Below are positions 7,141-15,342 of a stretch of DNA of 27,536 nt, in pieces (the first letter of the stretch is position 1; each line of letters opens with the position of its first letter). Under the pieces are notes generated by a model. The model was given only the letters and a program-made list of their open reading frames with translations. It was not told where the DNA came from and did no database searches. The stretch comes from a bacterium (GTDB lineage: Bacteria; Planctomycetota; J058; JAJDCP01), in NCBI GenBank assembly GCA_030428695.1, contig JAUIEM010000087.1:1-27536 (forward strand). The letters run 5' to 3'. A program made the translations under genes and the position numbers.

Positions 7141-9492
7141 CTACCCCCCGAAGAACTCCCCGGCGTCCGCGTACGGCACCCCGAGGTTCCGGGCGAACTG
7201 GCGGTCGGAGTCGAGGTCGCCGACCACCAGGCAGCGCTCCCGGTCGAGGCCGTGCTCCTCGATCAGCCGCACCCCCATGCCCGGCATCGGCTTGCGGCAC
7301 CAGCACGCGATCGCGCCGGAGGGGTGCGGGCAGTACAGCGTCGGGATGTCCAGCTCGAGCAGCTCTGCCGTGCGCGCGAAGCAGGCCTCCGCGGTCTCGG
7401 CGCTCAGCTGCTCCCGGGCGATGCCGCTCTGGTTCGACACCCCGAACAGCCGCCAGCCCTCGGCGACGTGGCGGGCGAGCACCTCCTTGCGGCCGGGCAG
7501 CAGCTCGACCTCGTCCGGATGCAGGGGAAACGGCGCCGGCCCCCGGCTCATGCGCAGGGTGCCGTCCATGTCGAGCAGGAGCGCGCGACCCTCGCCGGTC
7601 GCCCGCCGCACGAAGGGCACGCGCTCGACCGAGGCGAAGCCTTCCTCCGTGGTCGGCGGCTCGAGCTTGCGCAGGTAGGCGTAGATCACGTACGGCGGGA
7701 ACAGGTTCGGATGCGCCCGGGCGGCGGCCTTCAGCTCGTCCGGCGAGGGCAGCGTGCCGAGCTTGGCGAGCACCCGCTTCGCGGCGTTGTACAGCGCCTC
7801 CTCGGCCGTGATGTCCAGCCACACGCAGGTCGCCTGCAAGCGCTCCTCGCGGGCCAGCCGCAGCAGCTTCGCCCGCGACTTCCGGGTCGGGTAGGTGTTG
7901 TCGAGGACGAAGCGCCGCGCCCCGCTCGCAAACTCCTCGCGCAGGCGCGGGAGCAGCCCGTCGAGGGTTCCTCCGAGCTCGTCGCGGTTCAGCCGCGTGT
8001 AGCCCTGCTCGAGGTAGGGGGCGACGCGGCTGCTCTTGCCGGAGGCCGGGCAGCCCATCACGACGGCGACCTCGCCGGCGGGGGCCTCCGGCGGCGGGCT
8101 GGCCAGGCCGGCCGACCAGGGGAAGCGCTCGCTCAGCCGCTCCTGGTCTCCCCGGCTGAGCCGCACCCGCAGGGCCCGGGCGCTGGAGCGCACGCTGCCG
8201 GGCCGCGTCGCGCCGGGGGTGACGAACAGGTTGTCGCTCATCGACAACAGCCAGGCGAGGGCGACCTCGTGGGGGGTGACGCCGTGGCGCGCGGCGACGC
8301 TGCGCAGGGCGTCCTCGGTGCCGACCTTGGCGACCTTGCGGAAGCCGCCGAGGGGGCTGTGGGCGACGAAGGCGATGCCCTTCGCGCGGCAGGCCTGCAC
8401 GATGTCCTTCTTGAAGCTGCCGGCCTCGAAGGGGTTGCACTTGTTCTGCACGCTCGCGATCTCGACGATGCCGAGCGCCTCTTCGAGCTCGGCGAGGCTG
8501 ACGTTGCACAGCCCGACGTGGGCGATCTTGCCCTCCTTCTTCAGCTCGGCGAGGGCTCCGACACTGTCCGCGAACGGCACCCGGTTGTGCCGGGCGTGCA
8601 GCTGGAAGAGCTCGATGCGCTCGACGCCGAGGGCCTCGAGGCTGCGTTCGCAGGCCTCCTTGAGGTGCGCAGGGCGGCCGTCGGGCAGCCAGCGCCCGCC
8701 GGGCCGGATCAGCCCCGCCTTGGTCGCGATCAGCACCTCCTCGCGGGGCCCGTCCCAGGCCTCGAGGGCGGCGCGCAGCAAGCGCTCGTTGTGGTGCGCC
8801 TCCTTCGCGTTCAGGCAGTAGCTGTCCGCCGTGTCGAACAGCCGGACGCCCGCCTCCAGGGCCGTGTGCACCAGCGCGATCGCCTCCGCCTCCGGGGCCC
8901 TGCCCGCGGTCGACAGGCGCATGCAGCCGAGGCCGACCGGGCTGAGCAGGCGGCCGGCGAGAGCGCGGGGCGGAAGATCCTCCGCGGCGAGCTCGGCCTG
9001 CATCGGCGCCGGGGCGGGACCGCCGACCCGCACCGCCATCGGCAGCGCGCTCGTCTGTACCGGCTTCGGGGCCAGGCGCTCGGGGATCGGCTTGCCGGCG
9101 ACGTTGACGACCGTCCAATCCCAGGCCAGGCGCGGCACCTCGTGGGCCTCGCAGATCAGGATCTGCCGCGGGGCGCCGGGCACCAGGCTGTCCTGGGCGG
9201 CGATCATCAGCTTCCCCTCGACGATCTGGTCGATCAAGCTGCGGGTCGCGCTGTCCGGCCGCGAGCGGCGCATGCGCGGGCTGTCGCTGACGAAGCGCCC
9301 GACGTCGGACAGGCCGCGACCCCCGGCCGGCGCGCGCAGCTCGAGGCCGGCGGACAGCTCGACGTTGGTCAGGGCGGGGCTAAAGGACTTCTCGATGCGC
9401 AGGAGCTTGGCGCGGTATTCGGCCTTGACCGCGTGCACCGCTGCCTCGAAGGCCTTCTTCGCGAAGCGCTTGGCGCCGGGGGACAGGGTCAT
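7141..9492 (-). CDS. Fusion: unknown N-domain, aldo-keto reductase, PNK-like kinase, HAD phosphatase
   Basis: This is one uninterrupted 783-residue frame. Residues 1-175 are an unrecognised basic N-terminal region. Residues about 178-455 are an aldo-keto reductase with complete tetrad: Asp220 and Tyr225 (FDTADSY), Lys258 (IATKAG) and His299 (FQLHA). Residues about 470-620 are a P-loop kinase of the polynucleotide kinase/zeta type, with Walker A GCPASGKSS (480-488). Residues about 634-783 are a HAD phosphatase: DMDGT (Asp641, Asp643), VSNQSG, RKP and VGDLDSD. Between the last motifs lie Cys721, His723, Cys730 and Cys732, matching the zinc loop of HisB/GmhB-type phosphatases. Kinase then phosphatase is the order of T4 Pnkp, suggesting end healing of RNA or DNA, but a small-molecule substrate is also possible. 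The start is ATG with GGAG upstream; a TATGAT -10-like box lies in the 67-nt divergent gap to the M14 gene. Domain calls are firm; the joint function is not. Confidence 0.9.
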   Translation of the reverse strand: MTLSPGAKRFAKKAFEAAVHAVKAEYRAKLLRIEKSFSPALTNVELSAGLELRAPAGGRGLSDVGRFVSDSPRMRRSRPDSATRSLIDQIVEGKLMIAAQDSLVPGAPRQILICEAHEVPRLAWDWTVVNVAGKPIPERLAPKPVQTSALPMAVRVGGPAPAPMQAELAAEDLPPRALAGRLLSPVGLGCMRLSTAGRAPEAEAIALVHTALEAGVRLFDTADSYCLNAKEAHHNERLLRAALEAWDGPREEVLIATKAGLIRPGGRWLPDGRPAHLKEACERSLEALGVERIELFQLHARHNRVPFADSVGALAELKKEGKIAHVGLCNVSLAELEEALGIVEIASVQNKCNPFEAGSFKKDIVQACRAKGIAFVAHSPLGGFRKVAKVGTEDALRSVAARHGVTPHEVALAWLLSMSDNLFVTPGATRPGSVRSSARALRVRLSRGDQERLSERFPWSAGLASPPPEAPAGEVAVVMGCPASGKSSRVAPYLEQGYTRLNRDELGGTLDGLLPRLREEFASGARRFVLDNTYPTRKSRAKLLRLAREERLQATCVWLDITAEEALYNAAKRVLAKLGTLPSPDELKAAARAHPNLFPPYVIYAYLRKLEPPTTEEGFASVERVPFVRRATGEGRALLLDMDGTLRMSRGPAPFPLHPDEVELLPGRKEVLARHVAEGWRLFGVSNQSGIAREQLSAETAEACFARTAELLELDIPTLYCPHPSGAIACWCRKPMPGMGVRLIEEHGLDRERCLVVGDLDSDRQFARNLGVPYADAGEFFGG

Positions 9493-9511
9493 GGCAGGAT
9501 CTCCGGGATGC

Positions 9512-9519
9512 TCCTATCA
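9512..9519. promoter_or_regulatory. Candidate overlapping divergent -10 elements
   Basis: The short gap between the divergent fusion gene and the M14 gene holds TATCATAC. It reads TATCAT on the plus strand and GTATGATA (TATGAT) on the minus strand. Each differs from TATAAT by one base. No clear -35 hexamers are visible, so the assignment is tentative. Confidence 0.25.
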
Positions 9520-9559
9520 TACCCCCTCCGTCCGACACATCCCTCCCGTGAGGTCCGCG

Positions 9560-12286
9560 ATGCGCCATCTTCTGTGCGTTCCTCTGCTCATCACCTGCGT
9601 CCTCGCTCAGGGCATCCCGCCCGGCCACGGCCTCGGCGACGATCCGCTGCCGCTGTTCGACGGGCCCTACGACGCGTCGCTGCCCACGCCCGAAGACTGG
9701 CTCGGCTTCCCGCTCGGCAGCTTCCCCGTCAGCCACGCCCAGAGCCTCGGCTACCTGCGCGCCCTGGCGGAGGCCTGCGACCACGCCGAGCTCGAGGTCT
9801 ACGGCCAGACCTTCGAGGGCCGTGAGCTGGCCGTCTTCCGCGTCAGCAACCCGAAGAACTTCGCCCGCCGCGTGGAGATCCAGCGCGGCATGGCGCGCCT
9901 CGCCCACCCGGCGGAGCTCGGGGCGGAGGAAGCGGAAGCGCTGCTCGCCGGGCCGGCGGTCGCCTGGATGGCCTACTCGATTCACGGCGATGAGCTGTCC
10001 TCCACCGACGCGGCCCTGCAGCTCGCCTGGCAGCTCGCGGCGGGGCTGGACGAGGTCAGCCATGCGATCCGCGACAACCTGGTCGTGTGCATCGACCCGC
10101 TGCAGAACCCGGACGGGCGCATGCGCTTCGTCCAGCAGCTGCGCCAGTTCAGCGGCCGGGCGCCGAGCTTCGACCTCAGCAGCCTCGCCCACAGCGGGGT
10201 CTGGCCGTGGGGACGCGGGAACCACTACCTGTTCGACCTCAACCGCGACTGGTTCAGCCTGGTTCACGAGGAGTCGCGGGCGAAGGCCCGGGCGCTGCTG
10301 GCCTGGAACCCGCAGTTGGTCGTCGACTGCCACGAGATGGGGGCTCTCGACACCTACCTGTTCAACCCGCCGCGCGCCCCCTTCAACCCCTACCTGCCCG
10401 AGGGCACCCGCGCCTGGTGGGACCGCTTCGCCGCCGACCAGGCCGCCGCCTTCGACCAGTTCGGCTGGCCCTACTACACCGGCGAGTGGAACGAGGAGCT
10501 GTTCCCCGGCTACGGCAGCTCGTGGCCGCTCTACTACGGGGCGATCGGGATCCTCTACGAGCAGGCCGGCGTCAACGGCTCCGCGGTCAAGCAGGCCGAC
10601 GGCACGGTGCTGAGCTACCGGGAGTCGGTGCACCACCAGCTGGTCAGCAGCGTCGCCAACCTGAGCACCGCGGCGCAGCACCGCCGGACGCTGCTCGAGC
10701 GCTTCTACGCGAACAAACGGACCGCCCTCGCGACCCCCGGCGCGTTCGTCTTCCCGCCCCACCGCGACCCTTCCCGGCTCGCCGCCTTCGCCGCCGTGCT
10801 CGACGACCAGAACGTCGAGCTCGAGATGCTGCGCGCGCCGCTGCCGCTGCCCGACGACGTGACCGCCCCCGCCGGCTCCCCGCCGCCCGGCGCCCTGCCC
10901 GCCGGCAGCCTGGTCGTGCGGCTCGGGCAGCCGGCCGGACCGCTGGTCGCGGCGATCCTCGACTGGGACATCCGGCTCGGCGACGACGTCCTCGCCGCCG
11001 AGCGCCGCTCGCGCCTGTCCGGCGAGGGCACGACGATGTACGAGGCGACCGGCTGGTCCCTCGCCCTGGGCTACGGGCTCGACGGCTTCCGCCTGTCCTC
11101 CCTGGCCCTGGACGCGACGACGCCCTGGACGCCGCCGCCGGCCCGTGGCGCCCTGCTCGCCGAGGCTCCGGCCTTCGCCTGGATGCTCGACGGCGACAGT
11201 CACGGCGCCCTCGAGGTGCTGTGCCGGCTGCTCGAGGAGGGCGTACAGGTCGGCTGCCTGCTCGCCGAGGTCGCGATCGACGGCCAGCGCTTCCCCGCCG
11301 GCAGCCTGGTGATCCCGCGCCGGCCGAACCCCGGGCTCACGGCCGGACGCCTCGCCGACCTCGCGCGGCTCTACGACGTCCGCATCGCCGGCACCGACAC
11401 CGCCCTCGCCGAGGAAGGGCCCGACCTCGGCGGCGGAGACGTCGCCCTGCTGGTCGCGCCGCGCATCGCGATCCTGTGTGGCGAGGACGTCTCGACCACC
11501 GGCTTCGGCGCTCTATGGCACCTGGTCGACGGGCGCCTGGGGCTGCGGGCGACGCTGCTGCCGAGCGACCGCTTCCGCCGCGCCGACCTCGACAAGTACA
11601 ACGTGCTGCTCCTGCCCCCCGGCTCCTACGGCGACGTGGTCGGCGAGCGCCTCGAGGGCTGGGTCCGGGACGGCGGCACCCTGATCGCGTGCGGCTCCGC
11701 CCTCGACGACCTGACCGGCGAAGAGGGGCTGAGCGGGCTGGTGCGCAAGCGCGACGTGCTCGACGAGCTCGGCTCCTACGAGCGCGCCCTGCGCGAGCTC
11801 GAGGCGGCGCGGCTGCCGGTGATCGACAGCCTCGCGGTGTGGGAGAACCGGGCGCCGGAGGAAGCTCCCGCGTACGACTCTCCGGAAGTCGATGAGGAAG
11901 CGGACCGGCTCGCCCGGCAGCTCTCGCCGAGCGGGGTGATCCTCGCCGTCGACGTCGACCCGGACCACTGGCTCGGCTTCGGAAGTCCCCCGCGCGTGCC
12001 GGTGATGTTTCGCTCCGGCACCGCCTGGCTGACCAAGGACGCCGAGGTCGGCGCGCACCTGGCCCCCGCCGAGCGGCTCCGCCTGTCCGGGCTGTTGTGG
12101 CCGGAAGCGCGGGAGCGCTGGGCGCGCAGCGTGTACCTCAGCCGCGAGCGGGTCGGCGGCGGGCAGGTCATCCTGTTCGCCGGGCATCCCGCCTTCCGGG
12201 GCTACTTCCGCGGCTCCGAGCGGCTGCTGCTCAACGCGCTCCTGCTCGGTCCGGGGGTGGGGACGCGCAACCGGCCGGGGTGGTAG
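9560..12286 (+). CDS. Secreted M14 metallocarboxypeptidase-like protein with GATase-like C-domain
   Basis: The protein has 908 residues. Residues 1-16 form a short signal peptide (MRHLLCVPLLITCVLA). The M14 zinc carboxypeptidase domain covers about 50-390: zinc ligands His142 and Glu145 (HGDE) and His258 (VVDCHEMG), substrate-binding NRDW near Arg229, and probable catalytic Glu334 in LYEQAG. All key residues are present. The C-terminal half includes, around 625-720, a class I glutamine-amidotransferase-like fold (RIAILCGEDVS; VLLLPPGSYGD). Such tails are usual in the 800-900-residue M14 proteins of environmental bacteria. It probably trims peptides or amide-linked material outside the cytoplasm. 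The frame is open far upstream, but the ATG at 9560 is the one that gives the signal peptide, preceded by GAGG. A degraded duplicate of its 3' end lies at about 14398-14486. Confidence 0.92.
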   Translation: MRHLLCVPLLITCVLAQGIPPGHGLGDDPLPLFDGPYDASLPTPEDWLGFPLGSFPVSHAQSLGYLRALAEACDHAELEVYGQTFEGRELAVFRVSNPKNFARRVEIQRGMARLAHPAELGAEEAEALLAGPAVAWMAYSIHGDELSSTDAALQLAWQLAAGLDEVSHAIRDNLVVCIDPLQNPDGRMRFVQQLRQFSGRAPSFDLSSLAHSGVWPWGRGNHYLFDLNRDWFSLVHEESRAKARALLAWNPQLVVDCHEMGALDTYLFNPPRAPFNPYLPEGTRAWWDRFAADQAAAFDQFGWPYYTGEWNEELFPGYGSSWPLYYGAIGILYEQAGVNGSAVKQADGTVLSYRESVHHQLVSSVANLSTAAQHRRTLLERFYANKRTALATPGAFVFPPHRDPSRLAAFAAVLDDQNVELEMLRAPLPLPDDVTAPAGSPPPGALPAGSLVVRLGQPAGPLVAAILDWDIRLGDDVLAAERRSRLSGEGTTMYEATGWSLALGYGLDGFRLSSLALDATTPWTPPPARGALLAEAPAFAWMLDGDSHGALEVLCRLLEEGVQVGCLLAEVAIDGQRFPAGSLVIPRRPNPGLTAGRLADLARLYDVRIAGTDTALAEEGPDLGGGDVALLVAPRIAILCGEDVSTTGFGALWHLVDGRLGLRATLLPSDRFRRADLDKYNVLLLPPGSYGDVVGERLEGWVRDGGTLIACGSALDDLTGEEGLSGLVRKRDVLDELGSYERALRELEAARLPVIDSLAVWENRAPEEAPAYDSPEVDEEADRLARQLSPSGVILAVDVDPDHWLGFGSPPRVPVMFRSGTAWLTKDAEVGAHLAPAERLRLSGLLWPEARERWARSVYLSRERVGGGQVILFAGHPAFRGYFRGSERLLLNALLLGPGVGTRNRPGW

Positions 12287-12360
12287 GGTTTCAGGGGATC
12301 GAGCTGGGCCGTGCCTTCTCGCATCGGGCTGGGCCGCGGTCGTGCCCCCGACCCCCGCAG

Positions 12361-13893
12361 CTACATCTGCTGGTGCGGCGGGTTTGGCTCGGTTTCTTGG
12401 TCGTCCTTTGAATCCACTGCGTCTTTCCCCTCTGGCTCGCCGCCAGGATCATCTTTCTCTGGCCAAAAGAGCCTAGCAAGAAAGTCGCCAACGACAGGAA
12501 GTTGCTCGACTCCAGTCCTGTACAGCTGGAGCATCCCTTCCTCGCTCAACGCTCCGGATGTTTTTGTGAAACCCAAAATGATGGGTAGGGATACTACGGT
12601 AAATAGGAAAAACAGAATTTTGCCGATGCTGCTGGGTATTACGACGAAGCCGAAGATAGCCAGCCCCATAATCATCGCCGTAATTGCAAGGTTCATCATT
12701 AGCTCCGCACCGCGCAGTTCCGATTCCTGCCCGCCTTCTTCGTCCTTGTGCTGTTTTGCCACGTTAACATCTTCGAGCGCTGGGGCCGCCTTGATGTCGT
12801 CTTGGGAAAGTGGGGCATTGTCGGCAATCCTCTTTTTCAAGATCTGAGCGACAAGAGCACAAACAATTGAGAAAGATACGATAAGAAATAGAACCGAGGC
12901 GGACACTAGTGCCGAGCGGTACTCATCCCACTGCGCGGCCCTGCTAACAATAATCAAGATACAGGACATCGCCATGGCTGAGATTGATAGCGAGAGCTTG
13001 AAGGCTGGAGGTATGCCGCTAGAGCTCTCTGGTTTTGCAGCCCTCTCCGTTGCTATTGCAGCATCTTTGAATTTACCTGATATCGCGCTCTCAGGCACAG
13101 AGAACAGGTCAATGTTCTGTCGCTCACCTGAGTAGAAAGGACGCATGACGCCGAAGTAGCCACGAGCTTTGGTGGAGTCATCAGCGAATGGTGTGATGGA
13201 TATATCCAGTGGAACTTCCTGATTCGTAGACGTTCGCCTATATGTGACGATGCGTATTGGTCGTTGCTTCTCTTGTATGCCATCGAGGAGATCACGCATC
13301 TTCTCTTGAAGTCTTTCCGGGATGATCAGGCTGATGTGCTTGCCTAGAGCAAACCGTCTCGACCACCCAAGGAGGTGCTCCGCCCCCTTGTTCCAATAGA
13401 TGATCTTGCCTTTTTGGTCGAGAATCCCGACTCCGTCAGAGATATTGTCGGCGAAGTTGATGAAATATCCAGCGTCAATCTCCTGCTCCATGCGACGTAC
13501 GACCGAGACATATGTTGCGATGAATATCGCAATGGCTGCTGCAAAAATGGACTTTATCACCACTATGCCCACGTCTGCATAGAGGAAGTCGCCAAAGTAG
13601 CCCGGAAGTATGCCAGCCTTTGATGTGTTCGCAATCGACCAGTAGAGTGAGTCAAGAAACCACGTCCAGGAGATCACGACAAATGCGGCGAAATAGACCC
13701 TTGTTTGCAAGCGTCTCTTTTTTCGCAACATACTCGGCTGTGCCCACCGGCTAGAGAATCGAAACGTAACGACAACTGCAAGACACACGAGGCAGAGCGT
13801 AGTCAATACCCAATAGGTCGCAACCATCGCGATCTTCATTGTCGGAAGTGGCGGAGTCCCGCCATCGGGTGAGCCAATTGCAGCCAGAATCAT
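12361..13893 (-). CDS. Seven-helix PAS-domain membrane protein without output domain
   Basis: The protein has 510 residues. It begins with an ATG at 13893 preceded by GGAGG (13900-13904) at 6 nt; longer in-frame starts have no such site. Hydrophobic helices lie at about 22-45, 66-86 and 106-131. A single PAS domain follows at about 140-255 (FADNISDGVGILDQKGKI, then IIYWNKGAEHLLGWS, typical PAS core and FM-helix entry). Four more helices lie at about 298-317, 327-352, 398-420 and 424-442. The last pair is preceded by a charged cytoplasmic loop, and the C-terminus is acidic. No histidine kinase, GGDEF, EAL or methyl-acceptor part is present. The gene is clearly AT-richer than all neighbours and uses codons such as ATA, AAA and GAT freely, so it looks horizontally acquired. 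It may sense a small ligand or redox state and signal through a partner. Confidence 0.85.
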   Translation of the reverse strand: MILAAIGSPDGGTPPLPTMKIAMVATYWVLTTLCLVCLAVVVTFRFSSRWAQPSMLRKKRRLQTRVYFAAFVVISWTWFLDSLYWSIANTSKAGILPGYFGDFLYADVGIVVIKSIFAAAIAIFIATYVSVVRRMEQEIDAGYFINFADNISDGVGILDQKGKIIYWNKGAEHLLGWSRRFALGKHISLIIPERLQEKMRDLLDGIQEKQRPIRIVTYRRTSTNQEVPLDISITPFADDSTKARGYFGVMRPFYSGERQNIDLFSVPESAISGKFKDAAIATERAAKPESSSGIPPAFKLSLSISAMAMSCILIIVSRAAQWDEYRSALVSASVLFLIVSFSIVCALVAQILKKRIADNAPLSQDDIKAAPALEDVNVAKQHKDEEGGQESELRGAELMMNLAITAMIMGLAIFGFVVIPSSIGKILFFLFTVVSLPIILGFTKTSGALSEEGMLQLYRTGVEQLPVVGDFLARLFWPEKDDPGGEPEGKDAVDSKDDQETEPNPPHQQM

Positions 13894-14202
13894 GATCGAC
13901 CTCCGACCAACCGACGAATGCGCTCTCGAGCGAGGAGGCCTCGCCTGCAATCCCTCGCTACGCGGGGTGAGCAGAGGGAGGTAGACGCGCCTCCCAGGTT
14001 GCTTCTCGCCGGGGTAGCCGGCGCGCAGCGTACCCTGAGCGATTGCCCGGATGGCGTGCACTCGCTACTGACGGTCCGTACAGAAAAGCCTACATCAAAA
14101 AACAATGGTTTGGAATCGCCAATGATGCTGCAAGGCACACATTCTCGTGTGTCGTGGGCTTCAAGGCTGCGGACGGTGGCATGGCCGGTTGAGCGGGCTG
14201 AT
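13894..14202. promoter_or_regulatory. Hairpin-rich leader and upstream region of the PAS gene
   Basis: This region has no convincing gene. Directly upstream of the PAS gene lie compact perfect hairpins. GCGAGG/CCTCGC (13930-13935 and 13939-13944) has a 3-nt loop. GGGAGG/CCTCCC (13976-13981 and 13990-13995) has an 8-nt loop. CACAC/GTGTG occurs further out, near 14133-14150. In a minus-strand transcript these would form a structured 5' leader, possibly an attenuator or protein-binding leader. I do not recognise a known riboswitch class and see no clear -35/-10 pair. The in-frame extension of the PAS gene through this region is rejected as coding. Confidence 0.35.
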
Positions 14203-14379
14203 CCCGTCTGATTCACCGGGGTTCCTGTTGCGGACCCGGATGCCGCCGATCTCGGGCACTTCGAGTCTTCTGCGCTGCCCATCTATGGAGTGACGTGGGC
14301 TCCGCTGCTCGAAGACTCGAAGCGCCCGATCTCAAGCGGGCTCCGGGCTCTCGCGACGAAATCCCGGTGAGTCAGCCGG
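14203..14379. repeat. Dispersed palindromic element, family 2, copy A
   Basis: The ends are inverted: CTGATTCACCGGG (14208-14220) against CCCGGTGAGTCAG (about 14363-14375), 12 of 13 matching. The block 14203-14257 and the right end (from about 14338) recur at 27034-27129 (copy B). Copy A carries about 80 bp extra in the middle. That insert contains a second near-perfect inverted repeat, 14253-14270 with 14311-14328 (17 of 18 bases, core CTTCGAGTCTTC). The element sits between the PAS gene and the duplicated M14 gene fragment. Small size, inverted ends and dispersal suggest a non-autonomous mobile or REP-like element. Confidence 0.65.
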
Positions 14380-14397
14380 CCTGATCGCGGGGCTTTC

Positions 14398-14486
14398 GAC
14401 GTGCGAGCCTGACCGCGAGCGGGTCGGCGGCGGGCGGGACCTCCTGTTCGCCGGCCCTCCCCTTGCCGGGGCTACTCCGCGCCTCC
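14398..14486 (+). pseudogene. Remnant of an M14 carboxypeptidase gene 3' end
   Basis: The segment is homologous to about 12127-12215 within the M14 gene. It shares 23 identical bases (14413-14435 with 12142-12164), then TCCTGTTCGCCGG (14442-14454 with 12171-12183) without a gap, then CCGGGGCTACT (14466-14476 with 12196-12206) after a one-base deletion. Translated, it still reads DRERVGGGRDLLFAG against SRERVGGGQVILFAG before the frameshift. It may be a target duplication left by insertion of the PAS segment, or the last trace of a second M14 paralogue. Confidence 0.75.
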
Positions 14487-14562
14487 GCGCGCCGGCTCCC
14501 CCTTCCGTCGGCGCCGGCCTCGGTCTACCATGGACGCGAGCTCGCCGACGCGAGGACCCGCC

Positions 14563-15342
14563 ATGACCCGCCTCGATCTCCTGCTCGCCGCCGGCGTGCT
14601 GCTGTACGCCCTGTGGGGCTACCGCGCCGGCGTGCTGCGCGCGGCCGTCACGACCCTGGTCGGCGGCGTGGCCCTGCTCGCCGCCTGGCTGTTCCCCGAG
14701 GCGCTGACCCCCGCGCTGAAGAGGCTCGGCGTGCCGGCCATCGCCCTCGGCCTGACGTCGCCGATCGCGATGTTCCTCGCCGTCGACCTGTGCATCGGGC
14801 TGCCGACGACCCTCCTGATGTGGCGTCGACAGCTGCGACAGAAGCGGGCGGAGGAGGAAGCGGCGGACGCGGGGGAGGAGCCGTCCCCCCGCCCCGGCTC
14901 GCCCCTCGGCGCCGTCGTCTACGCCGCGTTCGCCTGCGTGTTCGCGCTGTTGCTGGTCGTGATCGCCGAGGTCCAGACCTTCCACGCCGGCCTCGCCGAG
15001 CACGCGCGCGCCTCCTGGATGTACCGCGGGATGATCGCGCCGACCCTGCGCGACAGCGAGCTGCCGGCCCTCGCTCCCCTGCAGCTCGCCCAGGAGCTGC
15101 GGGAGAACCCCGCGGCCCTCGAGCAGGTGCGCGACCACGACCAGCTCGCCGCGCTGCGCGAGTACCCGAAGCTCAAGGAGCTGTCCCGCGACCCGGCCGT
15201 GCGGAAGGCCGCCGAGCAGAAGGACGTAGAGGCGCTGTGGGAGCATCCAGGGGTGCAGGCCCTGCTCGAGGATGAGGAGTTCGCGCGCCTGCTCGAAGAG
15301 ATCGACCTCAAGAAGATCCTCGACGACGTGCGCCGGCGGTGA
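14563..15342 (+). CDS. CvpA-like membrane protein
   Basis: This 259-residue protein has hydrophobic helices at about 5-21, 26-46, 58-86 and 115-136, the last after an acidic loop. A long charged, soluble helical tail (140-259) then ends in EEIDLKKILDDVRRR. The N-terminal pattern (short helix, LWGYRAGVLRA, second helix, then an FPE turn) resembles the CvpA/colicin V production family. Members are inner-membrane proteins linked to purine/colicin V phenotypes and envelope homeostasis; the biochemical role is unresolved. I chose the ATG at 14563, with GAGGA 6 nt upstream; an ATG at 14530 in frame is less likely. Its TGA overlaps the GTG of the BTAD gene (GTGA, 4 nt), so the two are co-translated. 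Family assignment is moderate, gene reality high. Confidence 0.8.
   Translation: MTRLDLLLAAGVLLYALWGYRAGVLRAAVTTLVGGVALLAAWLFPEALTPALKRLGVPAIALGLTSPIAMFLAVDLCIGLPTTLLMWRRQLRQKRAEEEAADAGEEPSPRPGSPLGAVVYAAFACVFALLLVVIAEVQTFHAGLAEHARASWMYRGMIAPTLRDSELPALAPLQLAQELRENPAALEQVRDHDQLAALREYPKLKELSRDPAVRKAAEQKDVEALWEHPGVQALLEDEEFARLLEEIDLKKILDDVRRR

Noticed and set aside
7126..9825. Long plus-strand open frame antisense to the AKR fusion
   Set aside because: It is a shadow frame with biased composition and no motifs. The minus strand carries three recognisable catalytic domains.
13894..14061. N-terminal extension of the PAS gene to 14061
   Set aside because: The extra 56 residues look non-coding and consist of hairpin sequence, while the ATG at 13893 has a perfect GGAGG at 6 nt.
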